64,000 nucleotides of DNA, from assembly GCA_946478305.1 (NCBI GenBank), contig CAMLBO010000003.1, positions 1-64,000 of the forward strand, given 5' to 3'. The translations under genes and the position numbers were made by a program. The notes under the pieces are model-generated. The model was not told the DNA's origin. It searched no databases and saw only the letters and a list, made by a program, of their open reading frames with translations. Position 1 is the stretch's first letter. Each line of letters starts with the position of its first letter. This document shows positions 23,154-33,781 of this stretch, one piece after another. This stretch comes from an uncultured Enterobacterales bacterium. Its GTDB lineage: Bacteria > Pseudomonadota > Gammaproteobacteria > Enterobacterales > Enterobacteriaceae.

Positions 23154-23511
23154 GTGCCTTACTCCTGGTGTAAATATTTCGCCAAATTTCTTCCAGACTA
23201 CCCTTTTCGAAAAAAACCGGCAACGTAACCCGATCGCCATCATGCTGAAGCGAGACAACAGAAGACACCCGCGCAAACCTGTGCTACAAACAAAGCCGAT
23301 ACACACTTTTCAGTAAATTGCGGTGATGGGTTTGTGGTTTTCACATGAAACCACGGTGCTACAACCATGATAACGTTGTTTCATTCCGACTCCCGCTTGC
23401 AGCATTACTGGACAGTTCTTATGCTAAAAGGGCGCGTATTTTTAAGACGCCGTACAGGGAACTCTGAGCCCTGTGATTTTGGGCAGCGATAACAACAGAG
23501 GATAATAGCTA
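23154..23511. promoter_or_regulatory. yhfA-crp divergent control region
   Basis: 358 bp without a gene. A 7-bp perfect inverted repeat GTGGTTT...AAACCAC lies at 23334-23354. A candidate crp promoter is TTGCAG (23397-23402), 17 bp, TATGCT (23420-23425), which would give a leader of about 80 bases. In E. coli this region holds CRP autoregulatory sites. I could not find a convincing full TGTGA-N6-TCACA site here. Confidence 0.45.
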
Positions 23512-24144
23512 ATGGTTCTCGGCAAGCCACAAACAGACCCTACTCTCGAATGGTTCCTGTCTCATTGTCATATACATAAGTATCCTTCCAAAAGTACGCT
23601 GATTCACCAAGGTGAAAAAGCCGAAACGCTTTACTACATCGTGAAAGGGTCGGTTGCCGTCCTGATTAAAGATGAGGAAGGCAAAGAGATGATACTTTCC
23701 TACCTGAACCAAGGTGACTTCATCGGCGAGCTGGGACTCTTCGAAGAAGGTCAGGAACGTAGTGCATGGGTTCGTGCCAAATCTGCCTGCGAAGTGGCTG
23801 AAATTTCTTATAAAAAATTCCGCCAGCTGATTCAGGTCAATCCGGACATTCTGATGCGCCTTTCTGCTCAGATGGCGACACGCTTGCAAGTGACTTCAGA
23901 GAAAGTGGGTAACCTCGCCTTCCTCGACGTGACAGGCCGTATCGCGCAAACCTTGCTGAATCTGGCAAAACAACCGGATGCGATGACCCACCCGGATGGT
24001 ATGCAGATCAAAATTACCCGTCAGGAAATTGGTCAGATCGTCGGTTGTTCACGCGAGACGGTCGGCCGTATTCTCAAAATGCTGGAAGATCAGAGCCTGA
24101 TCTCCGCACACGGTAAAACGATTGTCGTTTACGGCACCCGTTAA
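23512..24144 (+). CDS. crp: cAMP receptor protein
   Basis: CRP, the global cAMP-dependent activator of catabolic operons, 210 residues, full length. The cyclic-nucleotide domain (about 1-135) contains the phosphate-binding cassette [19 protein letters not shown]. The DNA-binding helix-turn-helix lies at about 169-190 ([19 protein letters not shown]). It is nearly identical to the E. coli protein where I can compare from memory. A good terminator follows. Confidence 0.99.
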   Translation: MVLGKPQTDPTLEWFLSHCHIHKYPSKSTLIHQGEKAETLYYIVKGSVAVLIKDEEGKEMILSYLNQGDFIGELGLFEEGQERSAWVRAKSACEVAEISYKKFRQLIQVNPDILMRLSAQMATRLQVTSEKVGNLAFLDVTGRIAQTLLNLAKQPDAMTHPDGMQIKITRQEIGQIVGCSRETVGRILKMLEDQSLISAHGKTIVVYGTR

Positions 24145-24153
24145 TTCCCTGAG

Positions 24154-24187
24154 AAACGGCGCGGCAGGCAACTGTCGCGCCGTTTTT
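24154..24187 (+). terminator. Rho-independent terminator of crp
   Basis: Arms AAACGGCGCG and CGCGCCGTTT enclose a 12-base loop, followed by TTTT, 10 bp after the crp stop. Confidence 0.9.
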
Positions 24188-24208
24188 ATTGGGAAATAGG
24201 AAAAGACA

Positions 24209-26320
24209 GTGATAGCGCGGCTGAAGAAGCAACGCATGACGTTATGGCGTCGGTTTTTTTACCATCCTGAAGTCAACTATGCCCTGCGCCAAACGCTGGT
24301 GCTGGCTATTCCCGTGGGGATTGGCTGGATGTTCGGCCAGTTGCAAATGGGGCTCTTATTTTCGCTGGTCCCCGCCTGTTGCAATATCTCCGGCCTTGAT
24401 ACGCCACATAAGCGCTTTTTCAAACGCTTGATCGTCGGTGGCTCTCTCTTTGCTTTCAGCAGTCTGCTGCTGCAATTGCTGCTGGTAAATTGGCACATTC
24501 CGCTGCCATTTATCATGTTGGCACTCGCTCTGGTGCTGGGCATTACCGGCGAAATCAGCCCTCTGCACGCACGTTTATTACCTGGTGCCCTGGTCGCCAC
24601 CATCTTCACGCTGAGTATGGCAGGCGTGGTTCCCATCTGGCATGCGCCGCTGCTGTATATCGTGGGTACCGCCTGGTACGGGCTGTTTAACTGGGTGTGG
24701 TTCCGTCTGTCTGAAGAGCAGCCGATGCGCGAAAGTCTCAGCCAGCTTTATCTGCAACTGGCGGATTATTTCGAAGCCAAATACAGCCTGCTGACTCAGC
24801 ACACCGACCCTGAAACCGCCCTGCCGCCGCTGCTAAAACGCCAGCAGCAGGTCATCGACCTCATCGCCCTGCTCTACCAGCAACTGCATATGTTGCCCAA
24901 TAACGGCCACCATCATCAGCATAAGCGGCTGTTTCAGCGTTTTCAGGTGGCGCTGGATTTGCAGGAACACATTACCGTCAGCCTGCATTTGCCAGAAGAA
25001 GTGCAAAAGCTGGTGGAGGAGAGTCATGCCGAAGCGGTGATCCGCCGTAATGCGCAGGTGATTGCCGCCCGATTGCGGGTACTGGCCGACGATATTCTCT
25101 ACCACCGCCGCTCCGAGCGCTTCACCATGGCCAATGAACTGGCCGCATTGGAGAAAATCGCCTCACGCTATCGGGATAATCCAGTCGGGCAGTTCTGTTA
25201 TTACCACTTCAGCCGCATTGCCCGTCTGCTGCGCACTCAGCGCCCACTCTATCGGCGCGACCTGATGCAGACCCAAACCCGTCTGCCCTTCTGGGCAGCG
25301 CTGAAAAGTTATTTGTCGTTTAAATCGGTGGCGTTGCGCAATGCGGCACGTCTTGGCGTTGCGCTGGCGATCGGCAGCAGTCTTGGGCTGTTCTTCAATT
25401 TACCTAAACCCTACTGGATTTTACTCACGGTAATGTTGGTCAGCCAGAATGGTTATAACGCGACGCGGGTGCGTATCCAGCACCGTGCGCTTGGCACCCT
25501 GATTGGCTTACTGATCGCCGCCGGGTTGCTGCAACTTGAGATGCCCGAAACTATTACGTTGTTATGTATGTTGCTCATCACCGTCGTTTCTTACACCGTA
25601 CTGCGCAAAAACTACGGGTTGGCTATGGTCGGTATGACGGTAACCGCCGTGTATACCCTGCAACTGCTGGCGATGAACGGTGCGCATTTCCTGGTTCCGC
25701 GGCTTATCGATACGTTGATTGGCTGTGCACTGGCGTTTGGCAGCACGCTGTGGTTATGGCCACAGTGGCAGAGTGGTCTGTTGCGCCAGAATGCCTGGCA
25801 GGCGCTGGAGAGCGATCAGGATGCGATCCGTTTATTACTGGAGGAGAACCCCGATCCGGTGAAGCTGGCTTACGCCCGAATGAAGGTCAATCAGGCGCAC
25901 AATACGCTGTTCACATCGCTGAATCAGGCAATGCAGGAGCCCGGATTCAACTCACGTTATCTGGCGGACATGCGCTTATGGGTAACACACAGCCAGTTTA
26001 TCGTCGAGCACATCAACGCCATGACGATTCTCGCCCGCGAGCACTACATGCTGACGCCACAGCTGGCGATGGATTATCTGCAACGCTGCGAAATCGCCCT
26101 GCAAAGCTGCCAGCAGCGCCTGACCTACGACGGCCCGAGCAGCGAAAGCAGCCTGTCCGCCACCCCTGAATTACACCCCGACATGCCCATCACGGAGATG
26201 GAACGCCATCTGCGGCAGGTGCTTTCGCATTTACGCGTGATGCATACCATTTCGTCACTGGCGTGGAAGCAGCGACCGCACCATGGGGTATGGTTGACCA
26301 GGCGGGTCAAGGATCGCTGA
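24209..26320 (+). CDS. yhfK: YccS/YhfK family inner-membrane protein YhfK
   Basis: 703-residue FUSC-type membrane protein. It has two blocks of about five to six hydrophobic segments (about 20-165 and 385-515) and two cytoplasmic helical domains (about 170-380 and 525-700). It aligns with E. coli YhfK (696) over its whole length, including VNQAHNTLFTSLNQAMQEP. I used the GTG at 24209, with AGGA seven bases before it; an ATG at 24236 is an alternative. The function of the family is unproven; related proteins are linked to efflux of aromatic acids. Confidence 0.9.
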   Translation: MIARLKKQRMTLWRRFFYHPEVNYALRQTLVLAIPVGIGWMFGQLQMGLLFSLVPACCNISGLDTPHKRFFKRLIVGGSLFAFSSLLLQLLLVNWHIPLPFIMLALALVLGITGEISPLHARLLPGALVATIFTLSMAGVVPIWHAPLLYIVGTAWYGLFNWVWFRLSEEQPMRESLSQLYLQLADYFEAKYSLLTQHTDPETALPPLLKRQQQVIDLIALLYQQLHMLPNNGHHHQHKRLFQRFQVALDLQEHITVSLHLPEEVQKLVEESHAEAVIRRNAQVIAARLRVLADDILYHRRSERFTMANELAALEKIASRYRDNPVGQFCYYHFSRIARLLRTQRPLYRRDLMQTQTRLPFWAALKSYLSFKSVALRNAARLGVALAIGSSLGLFFNLPKPYWILLTVMLVSQNGYNATRVRIQHRALGTLIGLLIAAGLLQLEMPETITLLCMLLITVVSYTVLRKNYGLAMVGMTVTAVYTLQLLAMNGAHFLVPRLIDTLIGCALAFGSTLWLWPQWQSGLLRQNAWQALESDQDAIRLLLEENPDPVKLAYARMKVNQAHNTLFTSLNQAMQEPGFNSRYLADMRLWVTHSQFIVEHINAMTILAREHYMLTPQLAMDYLQRCEIALQSCQQRLTYDGPSSESSLSATPELHPDMPITEMERHLRQVLSHLRVMHTISSLAWKQRPHHGVWLTRRVKDR

Positions 26321-26967
26321 ACAGTTTTCGCTGTTCAATTGCCACTTTAACTTCAACGTCAAGACCTTGGGTTGCCACCCAAACCGGCCTTAAGAGGCGC
26401 CTATCGCCGCGCCTCTTAAGAATCTCCGGCTCTTTTAAAAACAGCAGCTGCGCGGGTTGGAATGGCCGTGTTCCAGGTGCCACAGCGATAGCCGCAAACG
26501 CCGCCGCTGCGCGGTGCTCTCGCTTCGGGTTCGGACCAGCTCGAAAAAAGACTCTCGCCGTTTCTCACCACTCACTCGACGTCGTTTTGAATGCGGCACA
26601 CTGGCATTTACATCGAAAGTTATTCTGCTGGATTGGGCCGAATAGATTGAATTGGTTGGTTGGTTGGTTGGTTCGTTCGTTGGATTTTATTTTTTGATCT
26701 ACATAGCCCCTAAACCGCATTCAAAAATGGCGCTGAGCAAGCGGTTCGAGACCTATGGCTCGAAGCCCGTAGCGAAGGCACCGCGCAGCGGCGACATTTT
26801 GCGGTGTGAACGGAAGCCGCTGAAACACGTCCATGCCAACGAGCGGTAGCGCGGTGTTAAAAAACGCAGGGGTCCAGGGGAGGCGCGTTTACGCCTCCTC
26901 TGGTCGGTGTGGGCCGACGCCCACGACCTTGAATTTGAATTTGAATTTAAAAGCGTCCGGGGCTCGC
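26321..26967. repeat. yhfK-argD intergenic region: two head-to-head copies of a structured element
   Basis: This 647-bp gap has no credible gene. Left copy (about 26348-26596) and right copy (about 26715-26950, inverted) are diverged versions of one element. Each begins with an A/T-rich tail, then hairpin A (26367-26382; 26909-26924), then hairpin B (26389-26420, a perfect 12-bp stem; 26874-26903). A long conserved block follows, containing GCCGCTGCGCGGTGC (26503-26517, complement 26778-26792). Each copy ends in TTTTGAATGCGG (26585-26596, complement 26715-26726). Between them is a TTGG/TTCG tetranucleotide run. Family unknown to me. Confidence 0.8.
26652..26683. repeat. TTGG/TTCG tetranucleotide repeat
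   Basis: Eight consecutive tetranucleotide units: five TTGG, two TTCG and one TTGG. They lie at the centre of the inverted element pair between yhfK and argD. Such a run could change length by replication slippage. Confidence 0.9.
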
Positions 26968-28230
<1,263 letters not shown>

Positions 28231-28266
28231 TCATCGTTATAAATCTTCATCAACACCCGCGACGAA

Positions 28267-28305
28267 TGTGAAAATATAGTCATAAAATATGCATAATAAA
28301 TCACA
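28267..28305 (-). promoter_or_regulatory. Tandem ARG boxes upstream of argD
   Basis: Two imperfect matches to the ArgR half-palindrome TGAATAATTATTCA are present: TGAAAATATAGTCA at 28269-28282 (10 of 14) and TGCATAATAAATCA at 28290-28303 (11 of 14). They start 21 bp apart, the standard spacing of paired ARG boxes. Binding is inferred from pattern and spacing. Confidence 0.6.
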
Positions 28306-28364
28306 CACAAGCAAACAAAAATCGGTCTATGTGGGGAACTAATTTGTGCGAAGAGGTTAAGCAA

Positions 28365-28940
28365 TTAAATCTTAAGGAAATTATCCAGCAACTGATGCCC
28401 CTGCTCACTGAGAATACTTTCAGGATGGAACTGAACGCCATGCAGCGGAAACTGTTTATGGGCGATACCCATAATCTCGTCCGGCTGCCCCTCACGCTCG
28501 GTCCAGGCGGTGAGCGTGAAGCACGCTGGCAGGCTTTGTGCCGCGACAATAAGGGAGTGGTAGCGCGTTACCGTCAGCGGATTATTCAGGCCGCGAAACA
28601 CACTTTGTCCAGTATGACGAATCGGCGAGGTTTTACCGTGGACCGCCTGGCGCGCCCGCACCACCTTCCCACCAAATGCCTGCGCCATCGCCTGATGCCC
28701 AAGGCAGACGCCGAGAATAGGAAGCCGGTCGGCAAAGTGCGTGATAGCAGCCAGAGAGATCCCCGCATCGTCCGGCGTGCAGGGGCCAGGGGAGATCACC
28801 AGATGGGAGGGAGCGAGCTGTTCGATATCAGCGAGACTGAGCTGATCGTTGCGTTTAACCAGAACCTCAGCGCCCAGCTCGCAGAAATATTGGTAGAGGT
28901 TGTAGGTAAACGAGTCGTAGTTGTCGATCAGCAGTAGCAT
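28365..28940 (-). CDS. pabA: Aminodeoxychorismate synthase glutamine amidotransferase subunit
   Basis: Class I glutamine amidotransferase of 191 residues that supplies ammonia to PabB for 4-amino-4-deoxychorismate (folate pathway). The triad is visible: Cys in [11 protein letters not shown] (about 79) and His and Glu in [11 protein letters not shown] (about 168-172). It could in principle also serve anthranilate synthase, but position between fic and argD is that of pabA. Confidence 0.94.
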   Translation of the reverse strand: MLLLIDNYDSFTYNLYQYFCELGAEVLVKRNDQLSLADIEQLAPSHLVISPGPCTPDDAGISLAAITHFADRLPILGVCLGHQAMAQAFGGKVVRARQAVHGKTSPIRHTGQSVFRGLNNPLTVTRYHSLIVAAQSLPACFTLTAWTEREGQPDEIMGIAHKQFPLHGVQFHPESILSEQGHQLLDNFLKI

Positions 28941-28997
28941 GATAATCCGGGTTTTGAGTCGATGAAAATACCCGGACGATTCTACCCACTTTCGCCC

Positions 28998-29600
28998 TCA
29001 GTTGCCGCTGTCGATTTCACTGACCACTTTTTTAAAAATTTCGGTCAGCGGTTTTTCATCACCAAACACGGCGGCTTTGTTAGCTTCGAGCCAGCGCACC
29101 TGGCCGACCTGCGACCACTGAATATCGTAGCCAGCATGGATAATCAACTGTTCGAAGAAGATACGCTGGGCCCGACCATTGCCTGCGCGGAACGGATGCA
29201 GCAGGTTGATACCGGTATAGTAGTGAGCCAGTTTTTTGCACAATGCATCCAGCGGCAGATTAGCCAGATAATCTTCATCTTCCAGCGCCTGCATGAGCGC
29301 ATTGCCCTCTTTCTCGATATAGGCAAAGTGGCAAAACGGAGTGTCCTCTTTATAGATATCCATTTCGCGCAGTTGGCCGGCCCAGTGGTAGATATCCTGA
29401 AACAGCGTCTGATGAATGGCACAAAGATGGGGTAATCCCATCGCCGGTTGTCCGAGTGTAATGGTGGCAGCGCGCAGTGCAGTAAACGCCATTTCGGCCT
29501 GAGCAAGACGGTTGGCTTCGTGGATTTCCAGCTTATTTTTCAGCACATGGATGCCGGGATAGAGATAGGGATCGACGCCTGCGTTCAACTTATCGTTCAT
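28998..29600 (-). CDS. fic: Fic domain adenylyltransferase-type protein
   Basis: 200-residue Fic protein, same length as E. coli Fic. The catalytic loop HPFRAGNGRAQR (HPFxxGNGR) is intact near residue 137, so an AMP-transferring activity is possible. The autoinhibitory helix is not in this protein but in the small upstream partner YhfG, the class I arrangement. The start overlaps the yhfG stop by 11 bp, typical of coupled antitoxin and toxin genes. The target in the cell is unknown. Confidence 0.93.
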   Translation of the reverse strand: MNDKLNAGVDPYLYPGIHVLKNKLEIHEANRLAQAEMAFTALRAATITLGQPAMGLPHLCAIHQTLFQDIYHWAGQLREMDIYKEDTPFCHFAYIEKEGNALMQALEDEDYLANLPLDALCKKLAHYYTGINLLHPFRAGNGRAQRIFFEQLIIHAGYDIQWSQVGQVRWLEANKAAVFGDEKPLTEIFKKVVSEIDSGN

Positions 29601-29760
29601 AATGTGCCCTCAAATCTTCGAGCCGTTGGGCAATTTGCTCATCGCTGAGCCGGATAAGGTCAATCTGCAAACCATCCAGCAGATTGCTGGCCATAAAGTT
29701 GGGGTTTTGTCGCTCACGGAACAGCTTTTCTTTCTGTTTTTGGGTCAGCTTGGTACTCAT
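29590..29760 (-). CDS. yhfG: YhfG, antitoxin-like partner of Fic
   Basis: 56-residue protein beginning MSTKLTQKQKEKLFRERQ and ending RLEDLRAHYER. The Fic inhibition motif (S/T)xxx(E/D)G is present as SNLLDG at residues 25-30. Its helix would place the acidic residue in the Fic ATP pocket. E. coli YhfG is 55 residues with SRRLEG at the same place. It overlaps fic by 11 bp. Role as Fic inhibitor is inferred from the motif and from VbhA/VbhT-type pairs. Confidence 0.88.
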   Translation of the reverse strand: MSTKLTQKQKEKLFRERQNPNFMASNLLDGLQIDLIRLSDEQIAQRLEDLRAHYER

Positions 29761-29842
29761 CTCAACTCCTCTGGCGTAGGTTTTGGCTTCTCTCTTCAGG
29801 GGTTAAGTATAGACAGGGAAAAGAGGCCCGAAAGAAACTGAA

Positions 29843-29868
29843 CAAAAAGGCGCCACCAGGGCGCCTGA
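29843..29868 (-). terminator. Terminator after the DUF4432 gene
   Basis: Arms AGGCGCC and GGCGCCT with a four-base loop, followed on the minus strand by TTTTT, 24-49 bp past the stop at 29892. Confidence 0.8.
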
Positions 29869-29891
29869 TTAGCACTCCTGTTTCAATGCGT

Positions 29892-31097
29892 TTACTCGAC
29901 AGCCATAGGCTTATCGCTGGTTTGCGTCTTTTGCGAGCCCTGAATGGTTTTCACCCGCTGCTCAAATTGACTTACCGCGTTGGCATCCGGCAGCAGCGAG
30001 TAGGTCAGCTCAAATACCGTACTTTGCCCCGGTTGCAGCTGTTTGACACGCCCCTGCTCACGCTCAATCGTGACCGGATAGGCATAGTTAGTGCCCGGCT
30101 CAATACCGGTGACATAACCTTGTTTCAGGGTGTCGGTATTTTTCCACAGGGTCAGTAGCGGTAACTGATGGATATTGAATTCAATCGAAGCGCCTTTGTT
30201 ACCCGCTTTATTGACCACACCTGCCAGCGTTTTACCCTGCGCATCAGCGTAAGGCACCATGTTGAAGACCATCTCATCGAAGTTTTTGGTTGGGCCAGCG
30301 TAGGTCTGCCAATCGTTCATGCCTTTTTTAGCGTAGTCATTAAACGGCGAAATGGATTTTACCGGCGCGACGAACCGCGCACCCTGCTCAAGGATCGGCT
30401 GACCAAAGTTGCTGTGGTAAATGATCTGGTAGTCGTGCGGATAGTCGGACTGATTAGTCAATGTGTCGTGAATGGTCCAGGAGTGGCTCCCCGGTACATA
30501 GCGCAGCTCGGTCCATGTTTCCAGTTTGGCTTTCTTGAAGGTGTGCTCTTTTAAAAGCCCGCGCACAGTGATTTCGTACGGTGCCTTATCCGCAATATCA
30601 ACGATCACTTTGGATGCAGGCGTATTCCCTGCCCGCCCGTGCAGCGTATAAATCATGCCGTCGGCCATTACCGGGTGGCCGGTCCACTCAAAGCCGCAGC
30701 GCACCATCATCTCGTTGAACCCTTCCAGCCAGCCAACACCGTTGCGGCTTTCCAGATTGATAAATGCCGGATTAACCACTTCGTTGACCGGCGAATCCCA
30801 ACCGAGGCGAATATTTCCTCCCGTGACATGCAGTAAATCCATGCCACGGGTCGGGCTGAGCGCGATCGTCAACCCTTTGCTGGTGATGGTCAGGACTTTG
30901 GATCCCTCCTGCTTACCGCCGTGCAGGACTTTCTGCTCAATGCTGAAATCAGCACCGGCCAGTTTCAGCTTTTGGCTGCTGACTTGCCAGTCGCCTTTGT
31001 CCATACCGGTATCAGCGTCGGTCAGCACGAAAGATTGTGCCGCGGCCTGCCATGACATCAGCCCCATTACCACACTTGTTACGATGATTTTTTTCAT
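29892..31097 (-). CDS. Exported aldose-1-epimerase-like protein (DUF4432 type)
   Basis: 401 residues with a signal peptide (MKKIIVTSVVMGLMSWQAAA, cleavage near AAA-QS). The body reads as the galactose-mutarotase-like beta sandwich of the DUF4432 group, with SPTRGMDLLHV, NGVGWLEGFNEMMVRCGFEWTGHPV, YHSNFGQP and GIEPGTNYAYP. Members may bind or isomerise sugars; no substrate can be named. It stands alone between yhfG and yjgR, with its own terminator, where E. coli has no such gene. The periplasmic location is a prediction from the signal peptide. Confidence 0.82.
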   Translation of the reverse strand: MKKIIVTSVVMGLMSWQAAAQSFVLTDADTGMDKGDWQVSSQKLKLAGADFSIEQKVLHGGKQEGSKVLTITSKGLTIALSPTRGMDLLHVTGGNIRLGWDSPVNEVVNPAFINLESRNGVGWLEGFNEMMVRCGFEWTGHPVMADGMIYTLHGRAGNTPASKVIVDIADKAPYEITVRGLLKEHTFKKAKLETWTELRYVPGSHSWTIHDTLTNQSDYPHDYQIIYHSNFGQPILEQGARFVAPVKSISPFNDYAKKGMNDWQTYAGPTKNFDEMVFNMVPYADAQGKTLAGVVNKAGNKGASIEFNIHQLPLLTLWKNTDTLKQGYVTGIEPGTNYAYPVTIEREQGRVKQLQPGQSTVFELTYSLLPDANAVSQFEQRVKTIQGSQKTQTSDKPMAVE

Positions 31098-31340
31098 TAT
31101 CCTTACCCTTTGCTGAATTGATTAAGCTCAAAGCAATTCAGCCTACAAACCCCGGTAAGTGAAAAACGTGACAGCCTTCGCTTTGATTGGTTTTTGCTCA
31201 AAACAAGCGGCAATAACGTGCAGGGGGTAACAGAATGTGATGTGACAGGCAGGATTTTGCAGATAAATATGTGAATTAGGGAAGGAAATAAGCAGCAAAA
31301 GCTGACGCGGTTCAGCTCATGCCGCTCGTTGAAATATCGG

Positions 31341-32876
31341 TTATTTTTTACGCCCGCCCATGATGGAGCCCAGTACGCCGCGCAGGATCTGTCGCCCTAA
31401 GTCACGCGCCATACTTTTCGCCACTGACTGCACCACCCCGTCATGTTTCCCGCCACGCGGGCCGGTGGTGCCGAACAAAATGTCATTGAGTCCCCCCATC
31501 AGGCCGCCGCTGGCCTGATTTTCAACCGGCTTCTGCGGCGCAGAGTTTTGGGGGGAAGAGGCTTGCGGCTGATTCACCGTGCCGAAGCCCTGCGCGGTGA
31601 TTTTCTCGTACGCGGATTCGCGATCAATGGCATCTTCATAACGCCCATACAGCGGTGACTTATTCAGCGCACGGTTGAGGCCGTCATCACCCAACATCCC
31701 CATTTTCGATTCAGGTGCAATCACCATCGCCCGTTCAACCACGTTCGGACGCCCTTTCTCATCAAGGAAAGAGATCAGCGCTTCGCCGACGCCCAGTTCA
31801 GAAATGGCCGTTTCGGCATCGAAAGCCGGATTGGCGCGCAGCGTTTGTGCCGCCGCTTTCACTGCCTTCTGGTCGCGTGGAGTAAAGGCCCGCAACGCAT
31901 GCTGCACGCGATTGCCAAGCTGACCCAGCACGCTGTCCGGAATATCCAGCGGGTTCTGGGTAACAAAATAGATGCCCACGCCTTTGGAGCGGATAAGCCG
32001 AACCACCTGCTCGATTTTGGTCAACAAGGCAGCAGGCGCGTCGGTAAACAGCAGGTGCGCTTCGTCGAAGAAAAACACCAGCTTCGGTTGTTCCGGGTCG
32101 CCCACTTCCGGCAGATGCTCGAACAGTTCCGCCAGCAACCACAGCAGAAATACGGCATAGAGTTTCGGCTGATTAATCAGCTTGTCTGCCGCCAGCAGGT
32201 TAATGATGCCGTGACCACTGGCGTCAGTTTTCATCAGATCGTTAATGTCGAGCATTGGCTCGCCGAAGAACTGATTGCCGCCCTGGCTTTCGAGCGACAT
32301 TAACCCGCGCTGGATTGCGCCCACCGAGGCCGGTGAAATATTGCCGTACTGTGTCTGGAACTGCTTGGCGTTGTCGCCGACAAACTGCACCATCGCCCGC
32401 AAATCTTTCATATCAAGCAGCAGCAGGCCGTTGTCATCAGCAATTTTAAATACCAGATTGAGCACACCTCCCTGCACCTCGTTTAAATCCAGCAGACGTG
32501 CCAGCAGCAACGGCCCGAGGTCAGAGACCGTGGCGCGGATGGGGTGGCCCTTCTCGCCAAAGATATCCCAGGGAATGATAGTGCAGGCCTGCGGCTGCCA
32601 GTCGGTGACGCCAATACCCTGCAATCGTGCATTGAGTTTGTCAGAGACAACGCCTTCTGCGCCAATACCGGACAAGTCACCTTTCACATCCGCCAGAAAC
32701 ACCGGCACGCCGATGCGCGAGAACTGCTCGGCCATTCTCTGCAAAGTGACGGTTTTGCCGGTGCCGGTCGCGCCGGTGATTAAACCGTGACGGTTAGCCA
32801 GCGCGGGCAAAATGACCAGATCCTGAGTTGGTTTGCCATCATGCATGGCTTTAGCTATCAGACGTGCTTCACTCAT
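31341..32876 (-). CDS. yjgR: HerA-like ATPase YjgR
   Basis: 511-residue DUF853/HerA-FtsK-like P-loop ATPase (E. coli YjgR 500). Walker [14 protein letters not shown] is at about 35-47, Walker [13 protein letters not shown] at about 265-276. The C-terminus is basic. A Gln/Ser/Pro-rich linker (about 430-460) precedes it. Role unproven; the fold suggests DNA translocation. In E. coli this gene lies at another locus, so its place between yhfG and ppiA is specific to this lineage. Confidence 0.88.
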   Translation of the reverse strand: MSEARLIAKAMHDGKPTQDLVILPALANRHGLITGATGTGKTVTLQRMAEQFSRIGVPVFLADVKGDLSGIGAEGVVSDKLNARLQGIGVTDWQPQACTIIPWDIFGEKGHPIRATVSDLGPLLLARLLDLNEVQGGVLNLVFKIADDNGLLLLDMKDLRAMVQFVGDNAKQFQTQYGNISPASVGAIQRGLMSLESQGGNQFFGEPMLDINDLMKTDASGHGIINLLAADKLINQPKLYAVFLLWLLAELFEHLPEVGDPEQPKLVFFFDEAHLLFTDAPAALLTKIEQVVRLIRSKGVGIYFVTQNPLDIPDSVLGQLGNRVQHALRAFTPRDQKAVKAAAQTLRANPAFDAETAISELGVGEALISFLDEKGRPNVVERAMVIAPESKMGMLGDDGLNRALNKSPLYGRYEDAIDRESAYEKITAQGFGTVNQPQASSPQNSAPQKPVENQASGGLMGGLNDILFGTTGPRGGKHDGVVQSVAKSMARDLGRQILRGVLGSIMGGRKK

Positions 32877-32970
32877 TTGTTTGTCCTTTGAGATTGGGTG
32901 TAAGTGCCCGCTGATTAAAACCTATTAGTCCGCGCAGGGAGCGTCAAGTTAGCGGCGAAAAACAGGCAAT

Positions 32971-33004
32971 AAAAAACCCCCGTCAAATAACGGAGGTTTT
33001 TGCC
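32971..33004 (-). terminator. Rho-independent terminator of ppiA
   Basis: AAAACCCCCGT / ACGGAGGTTTT hairpin with A and T runs on the two sides, starting 24 bp after the ppiA stop on the minus strand. Confidence 0.85.
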
Positions 33005-33027
33005 TTCTGATAAAAGATGCTAACGAA

Positions 33028-33597
33028 TTAAGGCAGCACTTTCGCAGACAGAATCACCACCGGCGTGGTCGGCACGTTCTGGTAAGGACCGACGTTATCG
33101 GTTTTTACCTGAGCAATTTTATCCACAACGTCCATGCCTTTTACAACTTTCCCAAAGACCGCATAACCAAAGTCACGCTGGCCGTGGTCGAGGAAGGCAT
33201 TATCTGCCACGTTGAAGAAGAACTGGCTGGTGGCGCTGTCTTTATCGGCGGTACGGGCCATAGCGATGGTTCCGCGCAGGTTGCGCAGGCCATTATCTGC
33301 CTCATTGGCGATCGGCGCGTTGGTTTTCTTCTGCTGCATATCAGCAGTGAACCCGCCACCCTGAATCATAAAGCCCGGGATAACGCGATGGAATATGGTG
33401 TTGTTGTAATAGCCGCTTTGGGCGTAATCGACGAAATTCTTCACAGAAACCGGTGCCTTCGCACTGTCGAGTTCTACTTCGATATTCCCTGCGGAGGTTG
33501 TCAGCAGTACGTGTTGCTGTGCAGCAGCCAACGCAGCAGGTGACAATGCGGCCAGGGACAGCAGTGCGGTGAAGGTCACTAAAGTACGTTTAAACAT
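33028..33597 (-). CDS. ppiA: Periplasmic peptidyl-prolyl cis-trans isomerase A (cyclophilin)
   Basis: Cyclophilin-type proline isomerase of the periplasm, 189 residues. Signal peptide [20 protein letters not shown], cleaved near ALA-AA. The active-site core [15 protein letters not shown] and [20 protein letters not shown] are intact. The ATG at 33597 aligns with E. coli PpiA (190); an in-frame start 21 codons upstream was rejected. In E. coli the gene is followed in map order by tsgA and nirB, but here a sugar unit and codA are in between. Confidence 0.95.
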   Translation of the reverse strand: MFKRTLVTFTALLSLAALSPAALAAAQQHVLLTTSAGNIEVELDSAKAPVSVKNFVDYAQSGYYNNTIFHRVIPGFMIQGGGFTADMQQKKTNAPIANEADNGLRNLRGTIAMARTADKDSATSQFFFNVADNAFLDHGQRDFGYAVFGKVVKGMDVVDKIAQVKTDNVGPYQNVPTTPVVILSAKVLP

Positions 33598-33752
33598 GAC
33601 GGTTCCTTTATCCAGAATACAAACAACTGATCTTATTGATTCTAAAGAGGCGCTAACCATAGCGCCAGAGCTTTACTTTAATTTACGTAGCAGCGCGAGT
33701 TTATACCGCAAATATTTCGAGTTGGATCGCGCTTTTGCATATTGTCCAATTT

Positions 33753-33781
33753 TTGACTTCATCTTCAGGCTAGGATATAAA
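33753..33781 (+). promoter_or_regulatory. Promoter of the IIB-GH4-LacI unit
   Basis: TTGACT (33753-33758), 17 bp, TATAAA (33776-33781). Predicted start about 33788, inside the palindrome at 33781-33802. Confidence 0.75.

Noticed and set aside
23331..23354. CRP autoregulatory site upstream of crp
   Set aside because: TGTG and CACA halves are present but their spacing is too short for a TGTGA-N6-TCACA site.
29443..29760. Fic as part of a phage or plasmid insertion
   Set aside because: fic-yhfG next to pabA is the normal enterobacterial backbone order; no mobile genes are near.
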